Assembly (NCBI RefSeq): GCF_014905175.1
Contig: NC_057790.1
Location: 1,550,001 to 1,614,000, forward strand
Source: Aphidius gifuensis
Lineage: Eukaryota; Arthropoda; Insecta; Hymenoptera; Braconidae
Reading direction: 5' to 3'
DNA length: 64,000 bases
The translations under genes were made by a program, and so were the position numbers. Each line of letters opens with the position of its first letter. Within the stretch, counting starts at the first letter, position 1. Under the pieces are notes generated by a model, which was given only the letters and a program-made list of their open reading frames with translations, was not told where the DNA came from and made no database searches. This document shows, piece by piece, positions 36,102-46,321 of this stretch.

Positions 36102-37406
36102 ATGCAAATGAAAAAAAAATTGTTCGACTCAACTAAAAATCAGTTGTTCAAAGTGAAAATTTAGTTGACACGCACTTACTATAATATAATAAAAATTTTG
36201 ACAATTATTGTTTATTCCATAAAAATTATAAAGTTAGTTTTAAATTAAAATAATCTTTAACATGATAGAAAAAAATAATCTCATTTATTATAATTATATT
36301 TCTTTTATCTTGTAATCGAAATTTTCTCGAATTATTTTATGTAATTTCTATCTAAATAAAATTATTCTGTTAAACACAAAATTCAGCATGTATTTTTTTT
36401 TCTCTTCATTTTTTGATTGTGACTGGACAGGAAATTCAGCATTCAATATTTTTCGACTCGAATTTTCTTGAAATATCTATTATTAACTGCAAATCTCGCT
36501 GAAAAATTTAATTATAAGTTATTAGTTTGCTGAGGAATTTTTAGGATTGTAATTTAAACTTGCACGTGGTGGGATTGAAATATTTATTGGTTTTTTTTTT
36601 CATGTTATCAATATTATATGTACAAATGCATGCATCGTACTAAAAATATATAAAAAATATTATTTGTCGTTAATATATAATATATATAAAATTTAAAAAA
36701 AAGTTTTTCCTTTTGAAAAAATATTTGTTTGAAGATGAAAATTATTTCCGTATGGGAATATTTTATCTATAATGCTTTAACCTTGCATACAGTGACATAA
36801 AAACATTTATTTGTTTTGTGCACATGCATACATTATGCCGGAAAGAAAAAAAAAATTATTTTTTATGTCATTAATATTTTATTTGTCAATTTAAAAAAAA
36901 TATATATATAAACAAAATATTGTTCATGTATTTGATATCTGTCAAAAATTACAATATTTTACATGAAATTATTGAGAAAAAATTCAAAGGAAAACCCTTA
37001 AAAAAAAATTGATAGGAACATCGTTTAAATATTTTTAGAGTCTGATAATGCATTTGTTAAAAGGGCTTTTAATCACTGACATGAATAACACGTTTTTTAT
37101 AATTAAGAAAAATTATTCGTATTATTTTGAATATTATTTTTATAATTTAAAAAAACTATTCATACATGTACTTTAGATAAGTATATATTCAAAATTATAA
37201 TTTTATAATAATGTTATTATTATTGTAAATTTTTTTTTTTTTGCAGGTGTTTTTCTAGCTTATATTTTATGATATATATTTTATTGCACATATTTTTTAA
37301 GACAAGAATTCTTTTGTGCTTTTGAATTTATTATATCTTAAATGACGTTCTATTTGTTGAAGGTCAAATTCTATTTGCAAAAACAAAACTATTAAATTTT
37401 TAAAAC
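36102..37406. other. Spacer between LRR copies 2 and 3
   Basis: AT-rich. It contains the TGTTATCAATATTATATGT block at about 36603 and the unit-start landmark (TTAACCTTGCA) at about 36777. After that it is collinear with the other LRR upstream regions. It lacks the inverted promoter piece seen in the spacers after copies 1 and 3. No gene is seen. Confidence 0.5.
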
Positions 37407-37419
37407 CTATAAAAATATT
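37407..37419 (+). promoter_or_regulatory. TATA box of LRR3
   Basis: CTATAAAAATATT lies 159 bp before the ATG at 37567. Spacing is the same as in LRR2 and LRR4. Confidence 0.65.
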
Positions 37420-37566
37420 AAGAATTCAAGTTTAAATGTATACATTAGCTGTTGAGCTTGGGATAGTCGATATCGATCCTTATACTGCTCAACTTGTCGC
37501 TTAAAAAATTGCGTTTGTACACGTCATCTTTTTGTTATCAAGATTTGTATTCGTGGACATTATAAA

Positions 37567-40500
37567 ATGAAGAACACTCGTTTTTTGTTGATTATAGTTG
37601 AATTACTAATATTATATTCAAAATGTGTTTTTATGGGACCACAAAACCAAGAAATTTTTTGTGAACCACCAAAACCATGGGAAGAGTACCAAACTTGCTT
37701 CGTAGGTAGATGGACATCTTTGATACCAATTGACAAGCAGATAGAGAAGTTGGAAAAAATTCGTTTGACGAGTGATATTGTCAACATCATTAAAAATGAT
37801 GCTTTTAAACCGTTTTATTTATCAGCAACTACACTGATACTTGATTTACCTGATCAAGAGATAATCGTCGAACCAGATGCATTTAAAGCAATGTCGCAAC
37901 TTACAACATTGGAAATAAATAACGCCATAGTTCCACTGAGTAACGAAAGTTTTAAATACTTATACAACTTAAGGTCTCTCAAGATACAAGTACTCAATTC
38001 GACATCGAAATATCTCGGGAACGTATTACAAAACGATATTCGTAATTTGGAAAATTTGGAACTATTGAATCAATATAATATTGATATTTGCAATTATTAT
38101 AATCGCAGTATTGATTTTTTAAAACTCCGAAAATTACAATATACCGGTGGCATTTTAACGACACTATTTGCGGGATGTTTCAAATGTTTGAAAAATCTCG
38201 AACAGCTGACAATCATAAAAAGTAATCTATCTTTTCTCGAACCTGAGGCATTTGACTACTTGCATAAACTGAAAAATGTGACATTGGTTTCGAATGACAA
38301 ACTCACTTACATACCTTCAAATATATTTAACAAATCAACTTTAAAATTTATCGATCTCAGTAATAATTCAATAAAAAATATTTATTGGCAATCATTTACA
38401 GGATCGAATAATATGAACTTGTCATTGCTTAATTTGAGTTATAACGCATTGGAAGTTATTGAAATAAACGTATTCGAAAATATTCATTGTAGTTTAATTG
38501 ATTTTACACACAACAAAATTAAGACAATTGAAAGTGGAGCATTTAATGGAACCCATCCTAAAGTAATCTATTTGTATGACAACAAACTCGATGAAGAAGA
38601 TGAAGCTATTTTTGAGGATTTAGATAGCAATTATGCAAGGCTATATCTAAATTATCGACCAAATGAAATAGCGATAAATAAAAAAGAAAAACAACTAATG
38701 AAAGTTGATCTTTCAACTGATAAATTACAATATTGTTATTTCAGTCATTATCATTCGTTTGAAATTTGCAAAAAATCAACATCTTTGAGCTCAGTGAAAC
38801 AGCTGGTACCCGATATATGGTCACCTAGATCACTTGAAATACGAGACAATGAAATGTTATCAATTGATAATAATGTATTTCATAATTTAAACATCAGCGA
38901 TTTGATAATTAATTCAGCAGTAGAAAACTTTGAACTCAATGAAGAATCATTTACCGGATTAGAGAAACTCGAAGTTCTTAAACTCAGAACCAAATCAATT
39001 CCCTTTGAAAAATCTGTATTTTATCCACTTAAATCATTGATATTTCTTGAAATTTCAATAGGTACATCTGGTTCAATTCAATGCCAATTAATACATGCAT
39101 TGAAAAATTTCTTCTCATTTCAGTTGAAAAGAATTTTTAAATAATACAATAAATATTGTTGATGATGGAGCATTCATAAATAATAAATTATTATCAGTAC
39201 TTGATTTGAGTTTCAATTCACTACAATCAATACATAAAGAAACATTCAAAAGCACAAATATTAAAAATTTAGATTTATCATACAATAATATTTCTCTGAT
39301 TGAAAATGGTGCATTTGCTAATTTGACAAATCTCGATCATTTACATGTGGATCATAATTATCCTAGCTTGACAAAAGACCTTGTTGCTTGGAGTATTACA
39401 GAATCTCAAATTGATACGGAATGTCAACGACATAATACACTTGAAATTTGTTTTAAACATAATTCTATATCATCCGTCAATGTATTTGAGGAAAAAATTG
39501 CCAGGCCATCAACTTTTGGAGCTTTTATCGAGATACATACTAGAGAGATACGATTTACTTGTGGTGATTTCGTAACATCAATTAGTCCAAATGCATTTAA
39601 AGATTCAAATATTAAATCAGAATTAAAAACATTAAAAATCTATAGAAAACGTAGAAATGGATTTGTTCTTTATCCTGGATCATTTGAAGGTTTAACAGTT
39701 TTGGAAAATTTAATAATCGACGTTGGAGTAATTGAACTTAAAGTTGGATTATTTGATTCTTTGAAATCTCTAAAATACCTGAAATTCAAACCAAATGAAA
39801 TGTTAACTGGAATATACCTTGGACAAGTATTAGCAAATCTTACAAATTTAAAAACCTTGGAAATTTTTAACAATGATTCTATAAGTATTTGTCAAAGTCC
39901 ATTTTCAAATCAATTGCCACAATCAATAACTGAACTTTGTTATACAAATGGTCAAATCGATACCATAGAAACGGCTTCATTTATGTGTTTACCATCTCTA
40001 GAAAATATAACAATTACCAAAACACAATTGGCCGTTGTTGAGCGATATGCATTTGACGGACTTGATAATATAAAATACATTAACTTGTCATTTAATAGAA
40101 TCCAGTATATTAAATCTACTGTTTTTAAATATCTTGGAAAATTAATAAAGCTTGAATTAAATAACAACAAAATTAATGAAATTGAAGATGAATCATTTTC
40201 TATAAGAAATAGTGCTAATTTGCGTTTAGTAAATTTGAGTTACAATGAAATTTCAATTGTTAAAAGTTATTTGTTTCCACATATTAATTGTAACCAGCTA
40301 GATTTGACCCACAACAAAATCGGTATCATTGAAGATGCTGCATTTGAAGGATCTTTAATTAATGATATATATCTATTTGATAATCCTTATATTGTTCCTA
40401 ACAGAAACGCATGGATGGTGGCTAATCATACGTTTGTATTTCCTAAAAAGATATCATATGCTGCAATTCGTTGCCAATCAAAACAACCAAATAACTGTGT

Positions 40501-40567
40501 CAGCTGTCATTACAACTGTCTTCAACGACAAGACAGAGAAACTATTGAACCTAGCGTTAGAATTTGA
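37567..40567 (+). pseudogene. Secreted leucine-rich-repeat protein, copy 3, internal deletion and frameshift
   Basis: The frame from 37567 runs 525 codons, through module 1 and half of module 2, and stops at 39142-39144 after ...NFFSFQLKRIFK. It resumes in another frame (open from about 39150; 39206-40567 is 453 codons) with the end of module 2, module 3 and the terminal Cys cluster. Alignment with copy 4 (43741-44081 against 39082-39141) shows a net loss of about 281 bp, not a multiple of three. The lost part holds the RVNIC-type Cys motif and about four LRRs. A truncated 525-residue secreted product is still possible. No splice pair that I tried restores the frame. Confidence 0.75.
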
Positions 40568-42077
40568 ATGCAAATGAAATAAAAATTGTTTGACTCAACT
40601 AAAAAACAGTTGTTTAAAGTAAACATTTAGTTGACACGCACTTACTATAATATAATAAAAATTTTAACAATTATTGTTTATTCCATAAAAATTATAATGT
40701 TAGTTTTAAATTAAAATAATCTTTAACATGATAAAAAAAAAATAATCTCTTTTATTATAATTATATTTCTTTCATCTTGTAATCGATATTTTCTCGAATT
40801 ATTTTATGTAAGATTGCATATTGATGTTATAATATTATTTGATTATTAAAAATATTGGATATTCAGGAGGATTATTTTTGTAATATAAAAATTATATTTT
40901 AATAAAATTATTCTGTAAAATAAAAAATTCAGGATCTATCATTTTTTCTCTTCATTTTTTAATTTCAACTGGACATAGGAAACTCAGTATTCAGTATACT
41001 GAGAAATAAAGTTGCTGAAAGATAGCAATTTTATCCTCGAAAATTTTAGGGTTTAATAGTTAAAAAAAAATTAATTAAACGAATTTTTTTTTTATACTTG
41101 AGCAACCTAAACAGTTCAGGTATATATTTAAAATTGAATTCTTAATATTTTCAAAGGTCTTAAAATTTTAATAGTTTTGTTTTTGCAAATTGAATTTGAC
41201 CTTAGACAAATAGAACGTCGTTTAGTATATAAAAAATTTAGAAACACAAAAGAATTTTTGCCTTGAAAATATGTGCAATAAAATATCTAATATAAATTTT
41301 TTTTTAGCTGAAAAAAAAAACTGCAGAAAAGTTTTATCATATACAATATTTTTATACAATTTTAAAAATAAAATATTAACGACAATAAAAATAAATTCCA
41401 GTAAATTTTTATGTTATCAATATTATATGTGCAAAATGCATGCACTGAAAATATTTTCTGTCGTTGATATTTCAAATTTATAAAATTTAAAAAAATTGTT
41501 TTTTTTTTTAAAAAATATTTGTATAACGATAAAAATTATTTCCGTATAGCAATATTTTATCTATGATGCTTCAACCTTGCATATCGTGACATAAAAAAAT
41601 TTATTTATTTTAACACATTAAACTGAAAATATATATTTTCGGAAAAATTATTGAAAAAAATTTACAAGAAAATCGTTAATATATTTTTAGAGTCTGATAA
41701 TTTCGTTCGTTAAAAAAACTTTTAAAAACTGGCATATAGAATAACAATTTTTTTTAAGTTAGAAAAAAAAAAATACTGTTATAATTTAAAAAAATCATTT
41801 TTATAATTTTAAATGTTATTTTTATGATTTAAAAAAAATCATCTATCTTTTGAAAATATTTTTAAATATTATAATAATATTATTGTAGAATTTTTTTTTT
41901 TTTTTTCATAATAAAAGTGTCCTTTAGATGTTTTTTATGATATATATATTTTATTGCACATATTTTTCAAGGCAAGAATTCTTTTGTGTTTTTAAATTTT
42001 TTTATATCTTAAATGACGTTCTATTTGTTCAAGGTCAAATTCCAGTTGCAAAAACAAAACTATTAAAATTTTAAAAC
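40568..42077. other. Spacer between LRR copies 3 and 4
   Basis: Contains an inverted copy of the LRR upstream region (about 41100-41335), the TGTTATCAATATTATATG block (about 41411) and the unit-start landmark (about 41573). After 41573 it is collinear with the other LRR upstream regions. No gene is seen. Confidence 0.5.
41100..41335 (-). repeat. Inverted, decayed copy of the LRR promoter region
   Basis: Read on the minus strand this stretch follows the normal LRR upstream order: CTGCAG, TTTTATTGCACATATTTTC, AAGGCAAAAATTC, TTTGTGTTTCTAAATTTTTT, ACGACGTTCTATTTGTC, AAGGTCAAATTC, GCAAAAACAAAACTATTAAA, then TATTAAGAATTCAA. The TATA position reads CTTTGAAAAT, so the box is lost. It stands opposite the LRR4 promoter about 600 bp away. 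Confidence 0.7.
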
Positions 42078-42090
42078 CTATAAAAATATT
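42078..42090 (+). promoter_or_regulatory. TATA box of LRR4
   Basis: CTATAAAAATATT lies 159 bp before the ATG at 42238. The downstream leader differs from other copies in the GTTGAGC arm (GTTAAGC). Confidence 0.65.
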
Positions 42091-42237
42091 AAGAATTCAA
42101 GTTTAAATGTATACTTAAGCTGTTAAGCTTGGAATAGTCAATATCGATCCTTATACTGCTCAACTTGTCGCTTAAAAAATTGCGTTTGTACACGTCATCT
42201 TTTTGTTATCAAGATTTGTATTCGTGGACATTATAAA

Positions 42238-45200
42238 ATGAAGAACACTCGTTTTTTGTTGATTATAGTTGAATTACTAATATTATATTCAAAATGTGTT
42301 TCTATGGGGCCACAAAACGAGGCAATATTTTGTAAACCACCAAAACCATGGGAAGAGTACCAAACTTGCTTCGTAGGTAGATGGACATCTTTGATACCAC
42401 TTGACACACAAATAGAGGAGTTGATAAAAATACGTTTGACGAGTGATATTGTCAACATCATTAAAAATGATGCTTTTAAACCGTTTTATTTATCAGCAAC
42501 TACACTGATACTTGATTTACCTGATCAAGAGATAATCATCGAACCAGATGCATTTAAAGCAATGTCGCAACTTACAACATTGGAAATAAATAACGCCATA
42601 GTTCCACTGAGTAACGAAAGTTTTAAATACTTATACAACTTAAGGTCTCTCAAGATACAAGTACTCAATTCGACATCGAAATATCTCGGGAACGTATTAC
42701 AAAACGATATTCGTAATTTGGAAAATTTGGAACTTCTGAATCATTATAGTATTGATATTTGCAATTATTATAATCGCAGTATTGAATTTTTGAAACTCCG
42801 AAAATTACAATTTACCGGTGGTATTTTAACGACACTATTTGCGGGATGTTTCAAATGTTTGAAAGATCTCGAACAGCTGACAATCATAAAAAGTAATCTA
42901 TCTTTTCTCGAGCCCGAAGTATTTGATTACTTGTATAAACTGAAAAATGTGACATTGGTTTCGAATGATAAACTCACTCACATACCTTCAAATGTATTTA
43001 ACATACCAACTTTAAAATTTATTGATCTCAGTAATAATTCAATAAAAAATATTGATAGTCAATCATTTGCAGGAATAAATAGAATGAACTTGTCATTGCT
43101 AAACCTGAGTTATAACGCATTGGAAGTTATTGAAATAAACGTATTCAAAAATATTCATTGCAGTTTAATTGATTTAACACATAACAATATTGAAACAATT
43201 GAAAGTGGAGCATTTAATGGATCTCAGATTAAAGTGATCTATCTGTATGACAATAAACTTGATGAAGAAGATGATGCTATTTATGGGGATTTAGATAACA
43301 AAACAAGACTATATTTAAATTATCAACCAAATGAAATAGCAATAATACAAAAAGAAAAAAAAATTGACTTATTGACTGATAAAATACAAAATTGTTATTT
43401 TAGTAATTATCATTCATTTGAAATTTGCAAGTCATCAACATCATTGATTTCAGTGAAGCAGCTGGTACCCGGTATATGGACACCTAAATCTCTTGAAATA
43501 CTAGACGATAAATTATTATCAATTGATAATAATGTATTTCATAATTTAAACATCAGCGATTTGATAATTAATTCTGCAGTAGAAAACTTTGAACTCAATG
43601 AAGAATCATTTACTGGGCTGGAAAATCTCAAAATCCTTAAACTTAAAACCAAATCACTTCCGTTTAAAACATCTGTATTTCATCCACTCAAATCATTGAC
43701 ATTTCTTGAAATTTCAATAGGTACATCCGATTCAATTCAATGCCAATTAATACATTTATTGAATAAATTACGAGTGTTATTAATTTCCAATGTCGATAGA
43801 GTAAATATTTGTTCTAAAATATGTGAAAACTATGAATATTATTTATCAATTTTGCGTTTCACAAATAGTACATTTACTAATTTACAATCAATGGCTTTTG
43901 TTTGTTTGGAAAAACTCGATATTCTTTCTATAACCAATAGCAGTCTTGAAACAATTACACCTGGAGCATTTGATAGGCTAAGTAACCTTAAGATTTTAGA
44001 AATAACCTCCAGTCGATTGACCCGTATTCATCGAAATACATTTGAAATATTAACAAACTTGAAAAGACTTATATTGAGTAATAATACAATAAATATTATT
44101 GATGATGAATCATTCATAAATAATAAATTATTATCAGTACTTGATTTGAGTTTCAATTCACTACAATCAATACATGAAAAAACATTCAAAGGCGAAAATA
44201 TTAAAAATTTAGATTTATCATACAATAATATTTCTCTGATTGAAAATGGTGCATTTGCCAATATGACAAGTCTCGATCACTTACATGTGGATCATAATAA
44301 TCCTAGTTTGACAGAAGATCTGGTTGCTTGGAGTATTATGGAATCTCAAATTGATACGGAATGTCAACGACATAATACACTTGAAATTTGTTTTAAACAT
44401 AATTCTATATCATCTGTCAATGTAAATGAGGAAAAAATTGCCAGGCCATCAACTTTTGGAGCTTTTATCGAGATACATACTAGAGAGATACGATTTACTT
44501 GCGACGATTTCGTAACATCTATTAGTCCAAATGCATTCAAAGATTCAAATATTAAATCAGAATTGAAAACATTAAAAATCTATAGAAAACGTAGAAATGG
44601 ATTTGTTCTTTATCCTGGATCATTTGAAGGCTTGACAGTTTTGGAAAATTTAATAATCGACGTTGGAGTAATTGAACTTAAAGTTGGATTATTTGATTCT
44701 TTGAAATCTCTAAAATATCTGAAATTCAAACCAAATGAAATGTTAACTGGAGTATACCTTGGACAAGTATTAGCAAATCTTACAAATTTAAAAACCTTGG
44801 AAATTTTCAACAATGATTCTATAGGTATTTGTGATAGTCCATTCTCAGACATTTTGCCACTATCAATAACTGAACTTTGTTATACAAATGGTCAAATCGA
44901 TAAATTAGAAAAGTATTCATTTATTTGTTTACCATCTCTGGAAAATATAACCATAACCAAAACACGATTAGCAGTTGTTGAATATGCATTTGATATACTT
45001 GATAATTTAAAATACATAAACTTGGCTTTTAACCAAATTCGGTATATTGATTCTGATGTTTTTAAAGATCTTAAAAAATTAATAAAACTCGAATTAAATA
45101 ACAACAAAATTAATGAAATTGAAGATGAATCATTTTCTATAAGAAATAGTGCTAATTTGCGTTTAGTAAATTTGAGTTACAATGAAATTTCAATTGTTAA

Positions 45201-45504
45201 AAGTACTATTTTTCAAGATATTAAATGCAGCCAGCTAGATTTGTCCAACAACAAAATTGGTATCATTGAAGATGCTGCATTTGAAGGAACTTCAATTAAT
45301 GATATATATCTATTTGATAATCCTTATATTATTCTTAACAGACACGCATGGATGGTATCTCGTTATACACTTTTATTTTCAAACAAAATATCATATACTG
45401 CAATACGTTGCCAATCAAAACAACAAAATAAATGCATTACCTGTCATTACAACTGTCTTCAACCACAGGACCGGGCACTTATTGAACCTATCGTTATGAG
45501 TTAA
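42238..45504 (+). CDS. Secreted leucine-rich-repeat protein, copy 4
   Basis: Single-exon gene, 1088 residues, with signal peptide (MKNTRFLLIIVELLILYSKCVS) and the same three-module LRR architecture as copy 1. Module caps are IFCKPP...TCF, NCYFSNYHSFEIC and ECQRHNTLEIC. The terminal Cys cluster is diverged (CQSKQQNKCITCHYNC), whereas copies 1-3 share almost the same last 90 residues. It is open throughout and, with copy 1, is one of the two apparently functional members. It has no membrane anchor. Family LRRs mediate protein binding; the target is unknown. Confidence 0.85.
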   Translation: MKNTRFLLIIVELLILYSKCVSMGPQNEAIFCKPPKPWEEYQTCFVGRWTSLIPLDTQIEELIKIRLTSDIVNIIKNDAFKPFYLSATTLILDLPDQEIIIEPDAFKAMSQLTTLEINNAIVPLSNESFKYLYNLRSLKIQVLNSTSKYLGNVLQNDIRNLENLELLNHYSIDICNYYNRSIEFLKLRKLQFTGGILTTLFAGCFKCLKDLEQLTIIKSNLSFLEPEVFDYLYKLKNVTLVSNDKLTHIPSNVFNIPTLKFIDLSNNSIKNIDSQSFAGINRMNLSLLNLSYNALEVIEINVFKNIHCSLIDLTHNNIETIESGAFNGSQIKVIYLYDNKLDEEDDAIYGDLDNKTRLYLNYQPNEIAIIQKEKKIDLLTDKIQNCYFSNYHSFEICKSSTSLISVKQLVPGIWTPKSLEILDDKLLSIDNNVFHNLNISDLIINSAVENFELNEESFTGLENLKILKLKTKSLPFKTSVFHPLKSLTFLEISIGTSDSIQCQLIHLLNKLRVLLISNVDRVNICSKICENYEYYLSILRFTNSTFTNLQSMAFVCLEKLDILSITNSSLETITPGAFDRLSNLKILEITSSRLTRIHRNTFEILTNLKRLILSNNTINIIDDESFINNKLLSVLDLSFNSLQSIHEKTFKGENIKNLDLSYNNISLIENGAFANMTSLDHLHVDHNNPSLTEDLVAWSIMESQIDTECQRHNTLEICFKHNSISSVNVNEEKIARPSTFGAFIEIHTREIRFTCDDFVTSISPNAFKDSNIKSELKTLKIYRKRRNGFVLYPGSFEGLTVLENLIIDVGVIELKVGLFDSLKSLKYLKFKPNEMLTGVYLGQVLANLTNLKTLEIFNNDSIGICDSPFSDILPLSITELCYTNGQIDKLEKYSFICLPSLENITITKTRLAVVEYAFDILDNLKYINLAFNQIRYIDSDVFKDLKKLIKLELNNNKINEIEDESFSIRNSANLRLVNLSYNEISIVKSTIFQDIKCSQLDLSNNKIGIIEDAAFEGTSINDIYLFDNPYIILNRHAWMVSRYTLLFSNKISYTAIRCQSKQQNKCITCHYNCLQPQDRALIEPIVMS

Positions 45505-46321
45505 ATGCAAATGAGAAAAAAAAAATGTTTGACTCGACTAAAACTTAGTCATTTCATACATTGTATTTTCTATAATAAAAAGTTTAACAATTATTAATCT
45601 CAATATATAATAATTATTAATGATAGTTATAAATTAAAATAATCTTCAACTTATTAAAAAAAAAATACACTTTTTATTATTTATATCTTTTATCACAGTT
45701 AAAATTTTCTGTAATTTTAAATAGAATTGTATTGTTATTGTTCTAATATTGTTTATTAAAAATACCTACATAATTGGAAGTTCAGTAGGATTATTGTACT
45801 ATGTAATATAAAAATTATATTTAAATAAAATTATTCTGCAAAATACAAAATATAATTGTTTATTTTTTGATTTTCTAAATTTAACTGGAAATTTTGTACT
45901 TTTTCACTCTTTTTCAATACACAAGTGGTCGAAATTTTTTTCAGTTCAAATTTCAAGTTATAATAGGGCAATAGGGAGAAGCGGGAAAAGCGACACTGTC
46001 GCTCAACAACAGAGCAAGACAAAAGATCAAAAGAGAGAGAGAAAGAGATTCATAACAAAAACGGTGTGCTTATCATCATAATCATCATGTGAATACGTTA
46101 AAAACATAAACATAATTAACAAACATCGTTTATTATAAATTTAATTTCTACTAATTATCTCGAAATAAATAAATAATTTTAATCTAATTATCAAACCAAT
46201 TATTATTATTAAATTTGTGTACTCTCAAGTAACAAACAATAAACAATTTTAAAACCTCGAGGTTATGTGCAAAAACATTTAAACTAAATTGTCAAAAAAT
46301 CATAACAAAAAATCATTAACA
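45505..46321. promoter_or_regulatory. LRR4 3' flank and promoter/5' UTR of the MOV10-like helicase
   Basis: AT-rich up to about 45950. A GC-richer patch with a GAGAGAGAGAAAGAGA run at 46033-46048 lies about 280 bp before the helicase ATG and is the probable promoter/leader. No gene is seen. Confidence 0.4.

Noticed and set aside
28474..45107. Repeated 60-80 codon minus-strand frames under the LRR genes
   Set aside because: They recur because the LRR genes recur, and lie antisense to conserved LRR codons; no separate evidence of coding.
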